DNA of 64,000 nucleotides, taken from positions 50,801-114,800 of the forward strand of contig CAJUJP010000006.1 of assembly GCA_910586615.1 (NCBI GenBank), given 5' to 3'. This document shows, piece by piece, positions 25,885 to 34,912 of the stretch. Position 1 is the stretch's first letter; each line of letters opens with the position of its first letter. The position numbers and the translations under genes are program-made. Below the pieces are notes generated by a model. That model searched no databases. It saw nothing but the letters and a program-made list of their open reading frames with translations, and had not been told where the DNA came from. Source of the stretch: an uncultured Lachnospiraceae bacterium (GTDB lineage: Bacteria; Bacillota; Clostridia; Lachnospirales; Lachnospiraceae).

Positions 25885-27387
25885 ATGATTCAGAACAATA
25901 TCAGAAAATTAGTGCAATATGGATTACAGACGGGACTGATCACAGAAGCGGACAGGATTTATACGACGAACAGACTGCTGGAATTATTCCATCTGGATGA
26001 GCTGGAAGACTTTGAAGATGAAGTTACAATGAATGTGGATGAGCTGGAAGATGTGCTTTCAGGCATGATGGATTATGCGTATGAACAGGGGATCATGACG
26101 GAGAACAGCATTGTGTACCGGGATTTGTTCGATACGAAGATCATGAGTATGCTGGTGCCCAGGCCAAGTGAAGTCATTGCAGCCTTTGCACAGAAGTATG
26201 AGAAGGATCCGAAGGAGGCCACGGAATATTTTTATAAGCTGAGCCAGGATACGGATTATATAAGAAGATATCGGATCAGGAAGGATCAGAAATGGATCGC
26301 GCCCACAAAGTACGGTGATTTGGATATTACGATTAATTTGTCTAAACCTGAGAAAGATCCCAAAGCCATCGCGGCGGCGAAGAACGCAAAACAGAGCGGC
26401 TACCCGAAATGTCTTTTGTGTATGGAAAATGAAGGGTACGCAGGACGTGTAAACCATCCTGCCAGACAGAATCACAGGATTATCCCCGTGACCATCAACG
26501 GAAGCCGGTGGGGATTCCAGTATTCTCCTTATGTGTATTATAATGAACATTGTATCGTATTCAATTCACAGCATATTCCGATGAAGATCGAGCACGATAC
26601 CTTCTGTAAGCTGTTTGATTTCGTGAAACAGTTCCCTCATTATTTTGTGGGTTCCAATGCGGACCTGCCGATTGTGGGCGGTTCTATTTTAAGCCATGAC
26701 CATTTTCAGGGCGGACATTACGAGTTTGCTATGGCGAAAGCATCTGTGGAACGGACATTTTCTGTGAAAGGCTTTGAAGATGTGGAAGCGGGAATTTTAA
26801 ACTGGCCTATGTCCGTGATCCGTATTTCCGCACAGGATTCCGACAGGCTGATTGCCCTTGCTGATGTGATTCTGGCGGCATGGCGGGGATATACGGATGA
26901 AGCCGCATTTATCTTTGCGGAGACAGAGGGTGAGCCTCACAATACGATCACACCGATTGCCAGAAAAAGAGGTGACAGGTTTGAGCTGGATCTGGTGCTG
27001 CGCAATAATATAACCACAGAAGAACACCCGCTGGGCGTATACCATCCCCATGCAAATCTTCATCATATTAAAAAAGAGAATATCGGCCTGATCGAAGTGA
27101 TGGGCCTGGCCGTACTGCCGGCGAGACTGAAAGACGAGATGGAGAAGCTGGCGGAAGCCATTCTGACAGATGCTGATCTTCGCAAGGATGAAGTGCTTGA
27201 AAAACATGCCGATTGGGTAGAAGGATTTCTTCCGGGCTATCAGGAGGTTTCCAGAGACAATATCATGGATATTCTTCATAAAGAGATCGGAGATGTATTC
27301 ATGCAGGTATTGGAAGATGCCGGCGTTTATAAGAGGGATGCAGAAGGCCAGGCGGCTTTCGACAGATTTGTGAAAACGCTGGGATGA
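25885..27387 (+). CDS. galT: Galactose-1-phosphate uridylyltransferase, class II
   Basis: 500 residues. It exchanges UDP between glucose-1-phosphate and galactose-1-phosphate in the Leloir pathway. It is the long Firmicutes form (GalT class II) rather than the roughly 350-residue enterobacterial form: GFQYSPYVYYNEHCIVFN, LPIVGGSILSHDHFQGG (the HxHxxGG-like active-site block) and GVYHPHANLHHIKKENIGLI are family signatures. ATG 25885 is chosen because AGGAGG lies seven bases upstream; ATG 25879 is too close to that site and ATG 25819 has none. Confidence 0.96.
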   Translation: MIQNNIRKLVQYGLQTGLITEADRIYTTNRLLELFHLDELEDFEDEVTMNVDELEDVLSGMMDYAYEQGIMTENSIVYRDLFDTKIMSMLVPRPSEVIAAFAQKYEKDPKEATEYFYKLSQDTDYIRRYRIRKDQKWIAPTKYGDLDITINLSKPEKDPKAIAAAKNAKQSGYPKCLLCMENEGYAGRVNHPARQNHRIIPVTINGSRWGFQYSPYVYYNEHCIVFNSQHIPMKIEHDTFCKLFDFVKQFPHYFVGSNADLPIVGGSILSHDHFQGGHYEFAMAKASVERTFSVKGFEDVEAGILNWPMSVIRISAQDSDRLIALADVILAAWRGYTDEAAFIFAETEGEPHNTITPIARKRGDRFELDLVLRNNITTEEHPLGVYHPHANLHHIKKENIGLIEVMGLAVLPARLKDEMEKLAEAILTDADLRKDEVLEKHADWVEGFLPGYQEVSRDNIMDILHKEIGDVFMQVLEDAGVYKRDAEGQAAFDRFVKTLG

Positions 27388-27421
27388 ACTGCATAAATGA
27401 AGAAACATAAATCAAGAAATG

Positions 27422-27448
27422 AGGCGGAATCGTGAGATTCCGCCTTTT
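27422..27448 (+). terminator. Terminator of the galKT operon
   Basis: AGGCGGAAT/ATTCCGCCT stem with a CGTGAG loop, followed by TTTT. Confidence 0.85.
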
Positions 27449-27778
27449 AGACACGCCCGCCATTGGCGGGGTGGAGATCAGATGTGACAGTAAAGGTTGG
27501 TGTGTTTCTATGGGATAATCTGTCAATCTGTTAGAAATGCAATAGTATGCTGTGGTGTTTATATAAAGCTGACGGTTCCCCGTGATGTCTGCCCGTCAGA
27601 AGTATATACGTCATTTGTATAAATTAATTTCCACAATCTTATGTATTGTTGCTTGTGTATAAATAACAATTGACGTCTATATTTAATAATAGTTCAGAAT
27701 CTGTTGACCGCAATATAACCGCAGGCTGATGTGTGCGTTTGTGCGGTGTACCTGCCGTGGCACAGAAACAGAATATAT
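27449..27778. other. Intergenic, nothing recognised
   Basis: About 330 bp between galT and the convergent XRE gene. It is AT-rich in its second half. No reading frame, clear promoter or structured element was convincing, apart from a short GCCCGCCATTGGCGGG stem just after the galT terminator. Confidence 0.5.
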
Positions 27779-28138
27779 TCAGAAGTCTTCGTCCTGAAGT
27801 TCATCACTGTTTAGGATGCTGCAGAGGAAATGATACAGATCTCTCTGCATTCGTGGACTCATTTTTTGATAAAGGGAGATAAGATGCCGATATTTCTTTA
27901 GAAAGTGCATATTGTCTGCCAATAGTATATCTGCGCTCAGACGCTCCTCGGAAAGATACAGAACGTAGTCTGCAGAGACCTGAAAAAAACGTGAAAGGCT
28001 GATTAGGAGCATGGCATCCGGCATAGTCAATCCGCACTCGATCTTACTCAGTGTCGTCTGGTTGACTCCCAGATTTTTTGCGAGGGCCTGTTGTGTTAAC
28101 TTTTTTTCCAATCGAAGTTCTTTGATTCTTGTTTTCAT
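27779..28138 (-). CDS. XRE-family helix-turn-helix regulator
   Basis: 119 residues. The N-terminal HTH_3 domain is clear (RIKELRLEKKLTQQALAKNL, NQTTLSKIECGLTMP, LLISLSRFFQVSADYVLY). The C-terminal half is helical and hydrophilic with no recognised domain. It is transcribed divergently from the exonuclease gene; the AT-rich intergenic region is shared. Targets are unknown. Confidence 0.85.
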   Translation of the reverse strand: MKTRIKELRLEKKLTQQALAKNLGVNQTTLSKIECGLTMPDAMLLISLSRFFQVSADYVLYLSEERLSADILLADNMHFLKKYRHLISLYQKMSPRMQRDLYHFLCSILNSDELQDEDF

Positions 28139-28402
28139 TCACATATCCTTTTTGTTATTTTATGTTATTTTTTGGAGGAAAAAAATCCAATTTTTAATAA
28201 GGATATTCTGAAAAGAATATTTTTTGGAAATGCCCCGTAAAAAGTTGTATATTAGCAAAATAAACACAATATGTTGTATAAAAAACGTAATTGGTTACTA
28301 TATATAGAAATTATTCGATTCGTTAAATATGAAGGCGTAAATGAGATGAAAATTAATGTTTCGTTAATTTTGACGGGCGGCAGGTCATTTTGGGGAAAAG
28401 TG
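28139..28402. other. AT-rich divergent intergenic region
   Basis: Very AT-rich, with short inverted pieces such as GGATATTC/GAATATTTT near 28200-28222. It must hold the XRE promoter. A reading frame from ATG 28271 joins the exonuclease frame but has weak protein character and poor translation signals, so I treat it as untranslated. Confidence 0.45.
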
Positions 28403-28411
28403 TGGTATACT
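28403..28411 (+). promoter_or_regulatory. Extended -10 promoter of the exonuclease gene
   Basis: TGGTATACT matches the extended -10 form TGnTATACT; no good -35 is visible 17 bp upstream. It lies 36 bp before the chosen start codon. Confidence 0.45.
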
Positions 28412-28447
28412 GATATAATTATTCAGCTTAGAGAGAAAAAGGTGCTT

Positions 28448-29164
28448 ATGACGGATTCCTATGTATGTATTGATCTGGAGACAACCGGATTAAATCCCAG
28501 GACGGATAAGATCATCGAGATCGGCGCTGTCCGGGTGGAAAATAATCGAATCGTTGAACAGTGGGAAACCTTTGTGAATCCCGGCAGACAGCTGGAAGAG
28601 CGTATTATAGAGTTGACGGGGATCCGGGACGAACAGCTGGCTCAGGCGCCGCCTGTCGGGGAGGTACTGTCTGAATTTCTTGAATTGGCCGGAGATGAGG
28701 TTTTGCTGGGACACAGGGTATTGTTTGATTATTCTTTTCTCAAGAAAGCGATGGTGGATGAGAAACGGTCTTTTGAGAGAAAAGGTATAGATACCTTGAA
28801 GATTGCCCGCAAATATCTGGCTGATCTGGAGAGCCGCAGTCTGGCGTATCTGTGCGGCCATTTCGCGATCCCGCACAGCGCCCACAGAGCCCTGAACGAT
28901 GCAGTGGCCACGGTGGAACTCTACCGCAGGCTGACAGAACTTTATTACGGGCAGGAGGAGGCGGAAGGCAGAAAAAGCCTTTTTCATCCCGGTGATCTGC
29001 ATTTTCAGGTCAAACGGGACACGCCGGCTACCATCCCCCAAAAAGAGCAGTTATATAAACTGGCAGACAAGCATAAACTGATAATAGATTACGATATTGA
29101 GCAGCTGACCCGCAGCGAGGCTAGTCGCCGGATTGACCGGCTTCTTGCAGAATACGGAAGATAG
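28448..29164 (+). CDS. DnaQ-like 3'-5' exonuclease (DEDDh family)
   Basis: 238 residues. The three exonuclease motifs are in order: DLETTGLNP (Exo I, Asp and Glu), LLGHRVLFDYSFL (Exo II, Asp) and HRALNDAVATVEL (Exo III with the HxAxxD pattern of the DEDDh subgroup). These residues bind two metal ions for removal of nucleotides from a 3' end. The family includes the epsilon proofreading subunit of DNA polymerase III and PolC-type exonucleases; as a stand-alone protein its exact substrate is unknown. The start is ATG 28448 after AAAAAGG. The last 44 bp overlap the convergent gene on the other strand. Confidence 0.88.
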   Translation: MTDSYVCIDLETTGLNPRTDKIIEIGAVRVENNRIVEQWETFVNPGRQLEERIIELTGIRDEQLAQAPPVGEVLSEFLELAGDEVLLGHRVLFDYSFLKKAMVDEKRSFERKGIDTLKIARKYLADLESRSLAYLCGHFAIPHSAHRALNDAVATVELYRRLTELYYGQEEAEGRKSLFHPGDLHFQVKRDTPATIPQKEQLYKLADKHKLIIDYDIEQLTRSEASRRIDRLLAEYGR

Positions 29165-29738
29165 TGTTGCGCATGGCGGAATTGAGCATCTCTGCAACCG
29201 GGTAGAGGTCATTTATCTTTTCCGGTGTATTCTGTTCCGTATAAATCCGGCAGAGCAGACGGTATGTGGCGCTTACATCTGTGCCGGTGGATATGGCAAA
29301 TTCCAGCATGTGACAAGCCTCATCCACATATCCCGCATCGTAGAGAGCCTGCCCCCATTGCTGTAAAGTGCGGACAAGGACTGTGTAGTTCTGGTCATAC
29401 TCTGTCAGAAGATCAATATTAGGCGCACCGTAACGCAGCTTTAATTCCGTGTTGTTGATCCCCGTAAAATTAACGATAGGACGTTCGCTTAATGTCTGGA
29501 TGATCTGTTTGTAATCTTCGACCTTCGGAACATCATCCAGCAGATCCATGGGAAATTCCTCGATGGAAAGCCTGATATAGTCCAGATCATCCAGGGATTT
29601 TCGTCTTGTACTGTTGGCTTCCCGCTCCCGCTCTAAGAAGTCCCGGCGGGTGTCGGTTTTTGCTTTTTTACCTTTGTGCAGGTATATGGCGATGGCGGCG
29701 GCGAATATGAGAACGCTTGCATTAATGATAAAATTCAT
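29121..29738 (-). CDS. Membrane-anchored protein with TPR-like helical region
   Basis: 205 residues from ATG 29738: an N-terminal transmembrane helix (NFIINASVLIFAAAIAIYL), a basic stretch (HKGKKAKTDTRRDF), then a cytoplasmic domain. Its second half looks like paired helices of a TPR repeat (TLQQWGQALYDAGYVDEA, LLCRIYTEQNTPEKI). The ribosome site GAAAGGAT sits nine bases before the start. The frame is open further upstream but that part has no start signal. I recognise no specific function. A scaffold role is only suggested by the TPR-like part. Confidence 0.72.
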   Translation of the reverse strand: MNFIINASVLIFAAAIAIYLHKGKKAKTDTRRDFLEREREANSTRRKSLDDLDYIRLSIEEFPMDLLDDVPKVEDYKQIIQTLSERPIVNFTGINNTELKLRYGAPNIDLLTEYDQNYTVLVRTLQQWGQALYDAGYVDEACHMLEFAISTGTDVSATYRLLCRIYTEQNTPEKINDLYPVAEMLNSAMRNTIFRILQEAGQSGD

Positions 29739-29775
29739 ATATAATATCCTTTCAGAAAGTGGGGCGAATACACGT

Positions 29776-29874
29776 ATGCTTAACCGTAAACAGAAAAAAA
29801 TAATTTCTTCCATTATCATCATTATTGTGGTGATTGCAATGGTGCTTCCGTTACTGCTCACCGCGGTATCGTAA
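29776..29874 (+). CDS. 32-residue single-pass membrane peptide
   Basis: The frame encodes MLNRKQKKIISSIIIIIVVI and then a further hydrophobic stretch ending LLLTAVS: a short basic head and one membrane helix. This is typical of conserved small membrane proteins of Firmicutes such as the Prli42 type, though identity with that family is not shown. It is divergent from the TPR-like protein, with only 37 bp between start codons. The ribosome site (GTGGGG) is poor, which lowers confidence. Confidence 0.5.
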   Translation: MLNRKQKKIISSIIIIIVVIAMVLPLLLTAVS

Positions 29875-29983
29875 GGAGAAGACATCAGCGGTACCGGCTT
29901 AGGCGCCTGGCCGCAGCAGCTTTTATATTTTATCACAGTTTTTCCGTTTGGGCAATTTGACGGAGAGAAAGGTATGGTTAATT

Positions 29984-31513
29984 ATGAAAAGGTTATCTAT
30001 GGCGGCTTTTGTAATGGCGGCCGCGCTGTCGGTTATCACGCTGCCTGTATATGCCGGGGAAGATAAGATCCAGACAGGTATCTATGTAAATGACATGAAT
30101 TTGTCCGGGCTGTCTGCCGGGGAAGCCAGAGATAAGGTGAATGCATATGTGGATTCTTTCGGAGACGCACAGATCACATTGAATGCAGTGGAGGGCGGAA
30201 CGATCTCCACGACTGCTTCCGAACTGGGACTTAAGTGGGGCAATGAATCCATTCTGGACGAGGCGGCCAATTTCGGCAGGGATGGTGATGTCCTGCGGTG
30301 TTATAAGGAACTGAAAGACTTAGAGTATAAAAATAAAGTATATAAAGTAGAATTTGAATTTGACAAAAATAAGATCCGGACTCTGATCGAGGAGAATGCA
30401 GATCAGTATAATCAGGAAGCCGTCAATGCCACACTGGTCAAGACGGAGGATGGTTTTAAGATCACGGAAGGGCAGACCGGGGTTGCTGTGGATGTGCAGG
30501 CTTCGACAAATGCAGTATATGATCATCTGATGGCGGACTGGAACGGCGAAAACTGCAGTATTGACCTGGTTGTCACGACTCAGGAACCCAAGGGCAGCGA
30601 GGAGGATCTTGCGAAAGTGAAAGATGTGCTGGGAACGTTTACGACCAGCTATAGCACGTCAGGCGGGGCAAGAAGTGGAAACGTAGTTAACGGCTGTAAT
30701 CTGATCAACGGAACGACGCTGTATCCGGGAGATGAATTTTCTGCATACGAAGCGGTTTCACCTTTCAGCCAGGAAAACGGATATTATATGGCGGCTTCTT
30801 ATCTGAACGGGCAGGTAGTGGACAGTCTCGGCGGCGGAATCTGCCAGGTGACCACAACGCTTTACAATGCAGTGCTTTTGTCGGAGCTTGAGGTGACGGA
30901 ACGTTATAATCATTCTATGATCGTTACATATGTGGATCCGTCCGCGGATGCTGCCATCGCAGAGTCTTCAGGCAAGGATTTTAAATTTAAGAATAATCTG
31001 GAATATCCCGTTTATATAGAAGGGATTACGACACCGGAGAAGCAGGTCACTTTTACGATTTATGGTGTGGAGACGAGAGACAGCGCCCGTGAAGTGGCAT
31101 ATGAAAGCGTTATTCTGGAAAAAACGGTTCCCGATACGGAAGTGATCAATGTGGACGAGGGACAGCCGGTAGGATATTGTTCGGTACAGTCGGCTCATAT
31201 CGGATATAAGGCACAGCTTTGGAAAGTGGTGCGGGAGAATGGTGTGGAGGTCAGCCGGGAGCAGATCAACAGCAGTTCTTATATGAAGACACCCAGAAGT
31301 GCCACGGTGGGCGTTGCCAGTCCGGATGAAGGTGCACGCAATGCCATTCTGGCAGCGGTGGCCACGAACAGCATAGATGAAGTGAAGGCGGTAGCCGGAG
31401 CATATAAGGCAGCAGCAGACGCGGCGGCGGCTCAGGCGGCAGCAGATGCAGCGGCAGCCCAGGCAGCAGCGGACGCGGCGGCACAGCAGCAGGCACCTCC
31501 GCCGGCACAGTAA
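29984..31513 (+). CDS. Secreted VanW-domain protein
   Basis: 509 residues. A signal peptide (MKRLSMAAFVMAAALSV, cut near VYAGE) precedes a YoaR-like peptidoglycan-binding region (about 25-190). The VanW domain (about 210-350) contains NGTTLYPGDEFSAYEAVSPF and SLGGGICQVTTTLYNAVLL. A G5-like region follows, then an Ala-rich tail made of AAADAAAAQ units ending QQQAPPPAQ. VanW proteins occur beside vancomycin-resistance genes and widely in Clostridia, but their biochemical role is not settled; wall association is expected. The start is ATG 29984 after AGAAAGG. Confidence 0.88.
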   Translation: MKRLSMAAFVMAAALSVITLPVYAGEDKIQTGIYVNDMNLSGLSAGEARDKVNAYVDSFGDAQITLNAVEGGTISTTASELGLKWGNESILDEAANFGRDGDVLRCYKELKDLEYKNKVYKVEFEFDKNKIRTLIEENADQYNQEAVNATLVKTEDGFKITEGQTGVAVDVQASTNAVYDHLMADWNGENCSIDLVVTTQEPKGSEEDLAKVKDVLGTFTTSYSTSGGARSGNVVNGCNLINGTTLYPGDEFSAYEAVSPFSQENGYYMAASYLNGQVVDSLGGGICQVTTTLYNAVLLSELEVTERYNHSMIVTYVDPSADAAIAESSGKDFKFKNNLEYPVYIEGITTPEKQVTFTIYGVETRDSAREVAYESVILEKTVPDTEVINVDEGQPVGYCSVQSAHIGYKAQLWKVVRENGVEVSREQINSSSYMKTPRSATVGVASPDEGARNAILAAVATNSIDEVKAVAGAYKAAADAAAAQAAADAAAAQAAADAAAQQQAPPPAQ

Positions 31514-31569
31514 GCGGAGCAGTTCTGCACAAGATGTAAAACAATGGGACGGATCACAGGCACAGAGGC

Positions 31570-32583
31570 ATGAGAAGAGGAAAAATATCGGAGAGCGTGT
31601 TAAAACGTTCCGTATTAAAGAAGATCAAAACGCATAGAGATGAAGTGGTATGTGGCGCAGGTATAGGGACAGACTGCGCCATTTTATCGTTTGGAGAGGG
31701 TTTCCAGACTGTGCTTGCAACGACTCCTGTAACGTCGCCGGCGGCACAGCTTGGTTCTTATGCAGTGCCGATGGCATTAAATAATGTGGTGCTGGCCGGG
31801 GCGGAACCGGTGGGCATTATGCTGACGATTCTGCTGCCTGAGGAGACGGAAGAAACGGAGCTTCAGGAATTGATGGAAGGCGCGGAGGCGGCCTGCAGCG
31901 AGTATGGCGTACAGATCGTCGGGGGTCATACGGAAGTAACGTCTGTGGTAAAGGAACCGGTGATGACAGTGACCGGTGTGGGCAGACGGGATGCGGCAGT
32001 TTCTTTGAAAGGAACCGGACCGGGCCAGGATGTGGTGATCAGCAAATGGATCGGCCTGGAAGGCACGGTGCGGCTGGCAAGGCAACGCCGGCAGGAACTG
32101 TGTACCAGATACCCGGAGCGCATGGTGGAAGAAGCAGCGGCATTTGACAGATATCTGTCTATCATACCGGAGGCCGCCACCGCCATGAAGTCCGGCGTTT
32201 GCGGGATGCATGATGTTTCCAGGGGAGGGATTTTCGGTGCCCTGTGGGAACTGGCAGAGAGTGCAGGCGTTGGACTGGAAATTGAATTGAAAAAGATACC
32301 TGTAAAGCAGGAGACAATAGAGATCTGTGAATTTTTCGGGCTGAATCCCTATGAGCTTTTGTCCGGCGGCTGTCTGATCATGACGGCGGAAAACGGTGAG
32401 GCACTTGTGACGGCGCTTGCAAGGGAAAATATTCCGGCAGTGGTGGCAGGAAGAACCACAGACGGCAACGACAGGGTGCTCTACAATGAGGACGAGAAGC
32501 GCTATCTGGACAGACCACAGATGGATCAGATCTACTGTGTATTTTCGGCAGGTCATGAGGCTGGCTTCGAGGATACATTATAA
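31570..32583 (+). CDS. AIR synthase-related (PurM/HypE/ThiL fold) protein
   Basis: 337 residues. Characteristic pieces are GIGTDCAILSFG near the N-terminus, MALNNVVLAGAEPVGIMLTI, QIVGGHTEVTS, and GMHDVSRGGIFGALWELAE plus NPYELLSGGCLIMT in the C-terminal domain. This is the two-domain ATP-binding fold of PurM, HypE, SelD and ThiL. It looks closest to the HypE-like uncharacterised AIR-synthase group found in Clostridia; no hydrogenase maturation genes are near, so a true HypE role is unlikely. It is followed by an Lrp-type regulator after 18 bp and is probably in the same transcript. Confidence 0.82.
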   Translation: MRRGKISESVLKRSVLKKIKTHRDEVVCGAGIGTDCAILSFGEGFQTVLATTPVTSPAAQLGSYAVPMALNNVVLAGAEPVGIMLTILLPEETEETELQELMEGAEAACSEYGVQIVGGHTEVTSVVKEPVMTVTGVGRRDAAVSLKGTGPGQDVVISKWIGLEGTVRLARQRRQELCTRYPERMVEEAAAFDRYLSIIPEAATAMKSGVCGMHDVSRGGIFGALWELAESAGVGLEIELKKIPVKQETIEICEFFGLNPYELLSGGCLIMTAENGEALVTALARENIPAVVAGRTTDGNDRVLYNEDEKRYLDRPQMDQIYCVFSAGHEAGFEDTL

Positions 32584-32601
32584 TAAAAATGGAGGATGTG
32601 A

Positions 32602-33090
32602 TTGAAAATGAGAGAAGAATTATTAGCTATCGTGGAGAGAAACAGTCGTATTGATTTAAAAGAACTGGCGGTCATACTGGGCGTGGAAGAGATTGATGTA
32701 GTCAATGAACTGGCAGCTTTGGAATCGGAAGGAATCATCTGCGGTTATCATACGATGATCGATTGGGAGAAGACATCCATTGAAAAAGTATCCGCACTGA
32801 TCGAGGTGCGTGTGACGCCTCAGCGGGGACAGGGATTTGACAAGATTGCGGAGCGCATCTACAAATATCCGGAAGTGACTTCCGTATATCTGATCTCAGG
32901 CGGCTATGACCTTCTTGTCACATTGGAAGGCAAGTCTTTGAAACAGATTTCCGGTTTTGTGTCCGACAAGCTGTCAACGCTGGATTCGGTTTTGAGTACG
33001 GCGACCCATTTTATCTTAAAGAAATATAAAGATCATGGAACGGTTCTGACGAAAAAGCATGAAGATACAAGAGAGAAGGTGACACCGTGA
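32602..33090 (+). CDS. Lrp/AsnC-family transcriptional regulator
   Basis: About 160 residues: an N-terminal helix-turn-helix (RIDLKELAVILGVEEIDVVN) and a C-terminal RAM ligand-binding domain with SVYLISGGYDLLVTLEG. These regulators sense amino acids and control their metabolism. Start choice is balanced: TTG 32602 lies six bases after GGAGG, ATG 32608 twelve bases after. The stop overlaps the GTG start of the aminotransferase gene (GTGA), so the two are translationally coupled and the aminotransferase is the likely target or partner. Confidence 0.88.
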   Translation: MKMREELLAIVERNSRIDLKELAVILGVEEIDVVNELAALESEGIICGYHTMIDWEKTSIEKVSALIEVRVTPQRGQGFDKIAERIYKYPEVTSVYLISGGYDLLVTLEGKSLKQISGFVSDKLSTLDSVLSTATHFILKKYKDHGTVLTKKHEDTREKVTP

Positions 33091-34253
33091 AGCATTTATT
33101 ATCAGATAAAACTGTAGCTTTAAAACCCTCCGGCATCCGGAAATTTTTCGATATTGTGAGCGAGATGGAAGACGCTATCTCTCTGGGCGTGGGTGAGCCG
33201 GACTTCGATACACCCTGGCATATCAGGGACGAGGGTATTTACTCGCTGGAAAAAGGACGGACTTTTTATACGGCAAATGCCGGTTTAAAGGAATTGAAAG
33301 AAGAAATCTGCCATTATATGAAGCGGAAACAGGGCGTTACATACGATCCGGCTCATGAGGTGCTGGTGACGGTGGGTGGCTCGGAGGCCATTGACATCGG
33401 TTTGCGGGCGGTCATTAATCCGGGCGATGAGGTGCTGATCCCGCAGCCCAGCTTTGTATCCTATGAGCCTTGTGCGATCATGGCAGGCGGCGTGCCGGTG
33501 ATTATCGAGTTGAAGGCGGAGAATGATTTCCGGCTGACGGCACAGGAACTGGAAAACGCCATCACGGATAAAACGAAGATTCTGGTGCTTCCTTTCCCCA
33601 ATAATCCCACCGGGGCGATTATGGAGCGGCAAGATCTGGAGGCCATTGCCGAGGTCATCAGAAAGCACGATATTCTTGTTATGTCCGATGAAATCTATGC
33701 GGAACTGACCTATAAAGAAAAACACGTTTCTATCGTGGAGATAGAAGGAATGCAGGAGAGGACGATCCTGATCAACGGATTTTCCAAGGCATATGCCATG
33801 ACGGGATGGAGGCTGGGTTATGCGTGCGGCCCCAGAGCGATCATAGAACAGATGCTCAAGCTTCACCAGTTTGCCATCATGTGTGCGCCTACGACAAGCC
33901 AGTATGCGGCTGTAGAGGCGCTTAAAAACGGCGATGATGATGTAAGGGAAATGTGTACCGCATACAACCAGCGGAGGCGTTTTTTGATGAATGCTTTTCG
34001 GGAGATGAAGCTGGAATGCTTCGAACCTTTCGGCGCTTTTTATGTATTTCCGTGCATCAAGGAGTTCGGGATGACCAGTGAGGAGTTTGCAGAGCGTTTC
34101 CTTGCGGAAGAAAAAGTGGCAGTAGTGCCGGGGACGGCATTTGGCGACTGCGGTGAGGGTTATCTCAGGATTTCTTATGCGTACTCCATTGACAATCTGA
34201 AGCTGGCCATCGGGAAACTGGCGGATTTTGTGGGGAGATTACGCAAGACATGA
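33087..34253 (+). CDS. Class I/II pyridoxal-phosphate aminotransferase
   Basis: 388 residues, fold-type I. Seen: SLGVGEPDFDTPWHIR, YTANAGLKELKEEI, VTVGGSEAIDIGLRA, LPFPNNPTGAIM, SDEIYAELTY and NGFSKAYAMTGWRLGY with the PLP-binding Lys, followed by a conserved Arg. This set is typical of aspartate/aromatic aminotransferases and PatA-like enzymes. The exact amino-acid pair cannot be read from the sequence. GTG start coupled to the Lrp gene. CTAAG element copy C follows directly. Confidence 0.93.
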   Translation: MKHLLSDKTVALKPSGIRKFFDIVSEMEDAISLGVGEPDFDTPWHIRDEGIYSLEKGRTFYTANAGLKELKEEICHYMKRKQGVTYDPAHEVLVTVGGSEAIDIGLRAVINPGDEVLIPQPSFVSYEPCAIMAGGVPVIIELKAENDFRLTAQELENAITDKTKILVLPFPNNPTGAIMERQDLEAIAEVIRKHDILVMSDEIYAELTYKEKHVSIVEIEGMQERTILINGFSKAYAMTGWRLGYACGPRAIIEQMLKLHQFAIMCAPTTSQYAAVEALKNGDDDVREMCTAYNQRRRFLMNAFREMKLECFEPFGAFYVFPCIKEFGMTSEEFAERFLAEEKVAVVPGTAFGDCGEGYLRISYAYSIDNLKLAIGKLADFVGRLRKT

Positions 34254-34254
34254 A

Positions 34255-34337
34255 GAAATACTAAGACTGTAAAGGACACAGTCTAAGTATTTCTAAGTCA
34301 TGTCTGGGAGAATGCCGCCGTAGGCGAGCATTCTCCG
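34255..34337 (+). repeat. CTAAG hairpin element, copy C
   Basis: Stem 1 (34255-34293): arms GAAATACTAAGACTGT and ACAGTCTAAGTATTTC, again with CTAAG kept in both arms and a single A-A mismatch. Stem 2 (about 34306-34337): GGGAGAATGC/GCATTCTCCG. The linker TCATGTCTGG between the stems is shared with copy A. Confidence 0.7.
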
Positions 34338-34383
34338 TGGGTTGAGAGATACATTCAGGTAATTTTGCGTGTGGGAGAGGATT

Positions 34384-34884
34384 ATGCATATTGTACTGCA
34401 TCAGCCGGAGATTCCGGCGAATACGGGAAATATCGGGCGTACTTGTGTGGCGACGGGTACGAGTCTTCATTTGATCGAGCCTTTGGGGTTTCGGCTGGAT
34501 GAGAAGTCGATCAGGCGGGCTGGAATGGACTACTGGGAGCATCTTGACGTTACCAGATATATGAATTATCGGGAATTTCAGGACAGGCATCCGGGTGCGA
34601 AGATCTGGATGGCAACGACTAAGGCGAAGAAGGTCTATACGGACGTGGTTTTCGGTTCGGATGATTATATTATGTTCGGCAAAGAGAGCGGGGGGATTCC
34701 CGAGGAGATTCTGGTGGAAAATGAAGAGACCTGTATCCGTATCCCGATGATGGATGAGATCAGGTCTCTGAATTTGTCTAATTCCGTGGCCATTGTGTTA
34801 TATGAAGCGCTCAGGCAGAATGATTTCCAGGGGATGCAGACGGAGGGAGAACTGCATCGTCTGCAGTGGGGAGAAAGAGACTAG
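34384..34884 (+). CDS. trmL: tRNA (cytidine(34)-2'-O)-methyltransferase
   Basis: 166 residues, the usual size for TrmL/YibK, a SPOUT-class trefoil-knot enzyme that 2'-O-methylates the wobble base of tRNA-Leu isoacceptors with S-adenosylmethionine. Seen: MHIVLHQPEIPANTGNIGRT, LIEPLGF, FGKESGGIPEEIL and MMDEIRSLNLSNSVAIVLYE, the knot motifs. ATG 34384 with GGGAGAGG upstream is preferred over the in-frame GTG at 34369. Confidence 0.95.
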   Translation: MHIVLHQPEIPANTGNIGRTCVATGTSLHLIEPLGFRLDEKSIRRAGMDYWEHLDVTRYMNYREFQDRHPGAKIWMATTKAKKVYTDVVFGSDDYIMFGKESGGIPEEILVENEETCIRIPMMDEIRSLNLSNSVAIVLYEALRQNDFQGMQTEGELHRLQWGERD

Positions 34885-34912
34885 GAGAAATTTTGCCGCA
34901 TACTGCCATGCA

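Noticed and set aside
28271..28447. Upstream extension of the exonuclease gene
   Set aside because: AT-rich with no family match; the Exo I motif begins a few residues after ATG 28448, as in the family.
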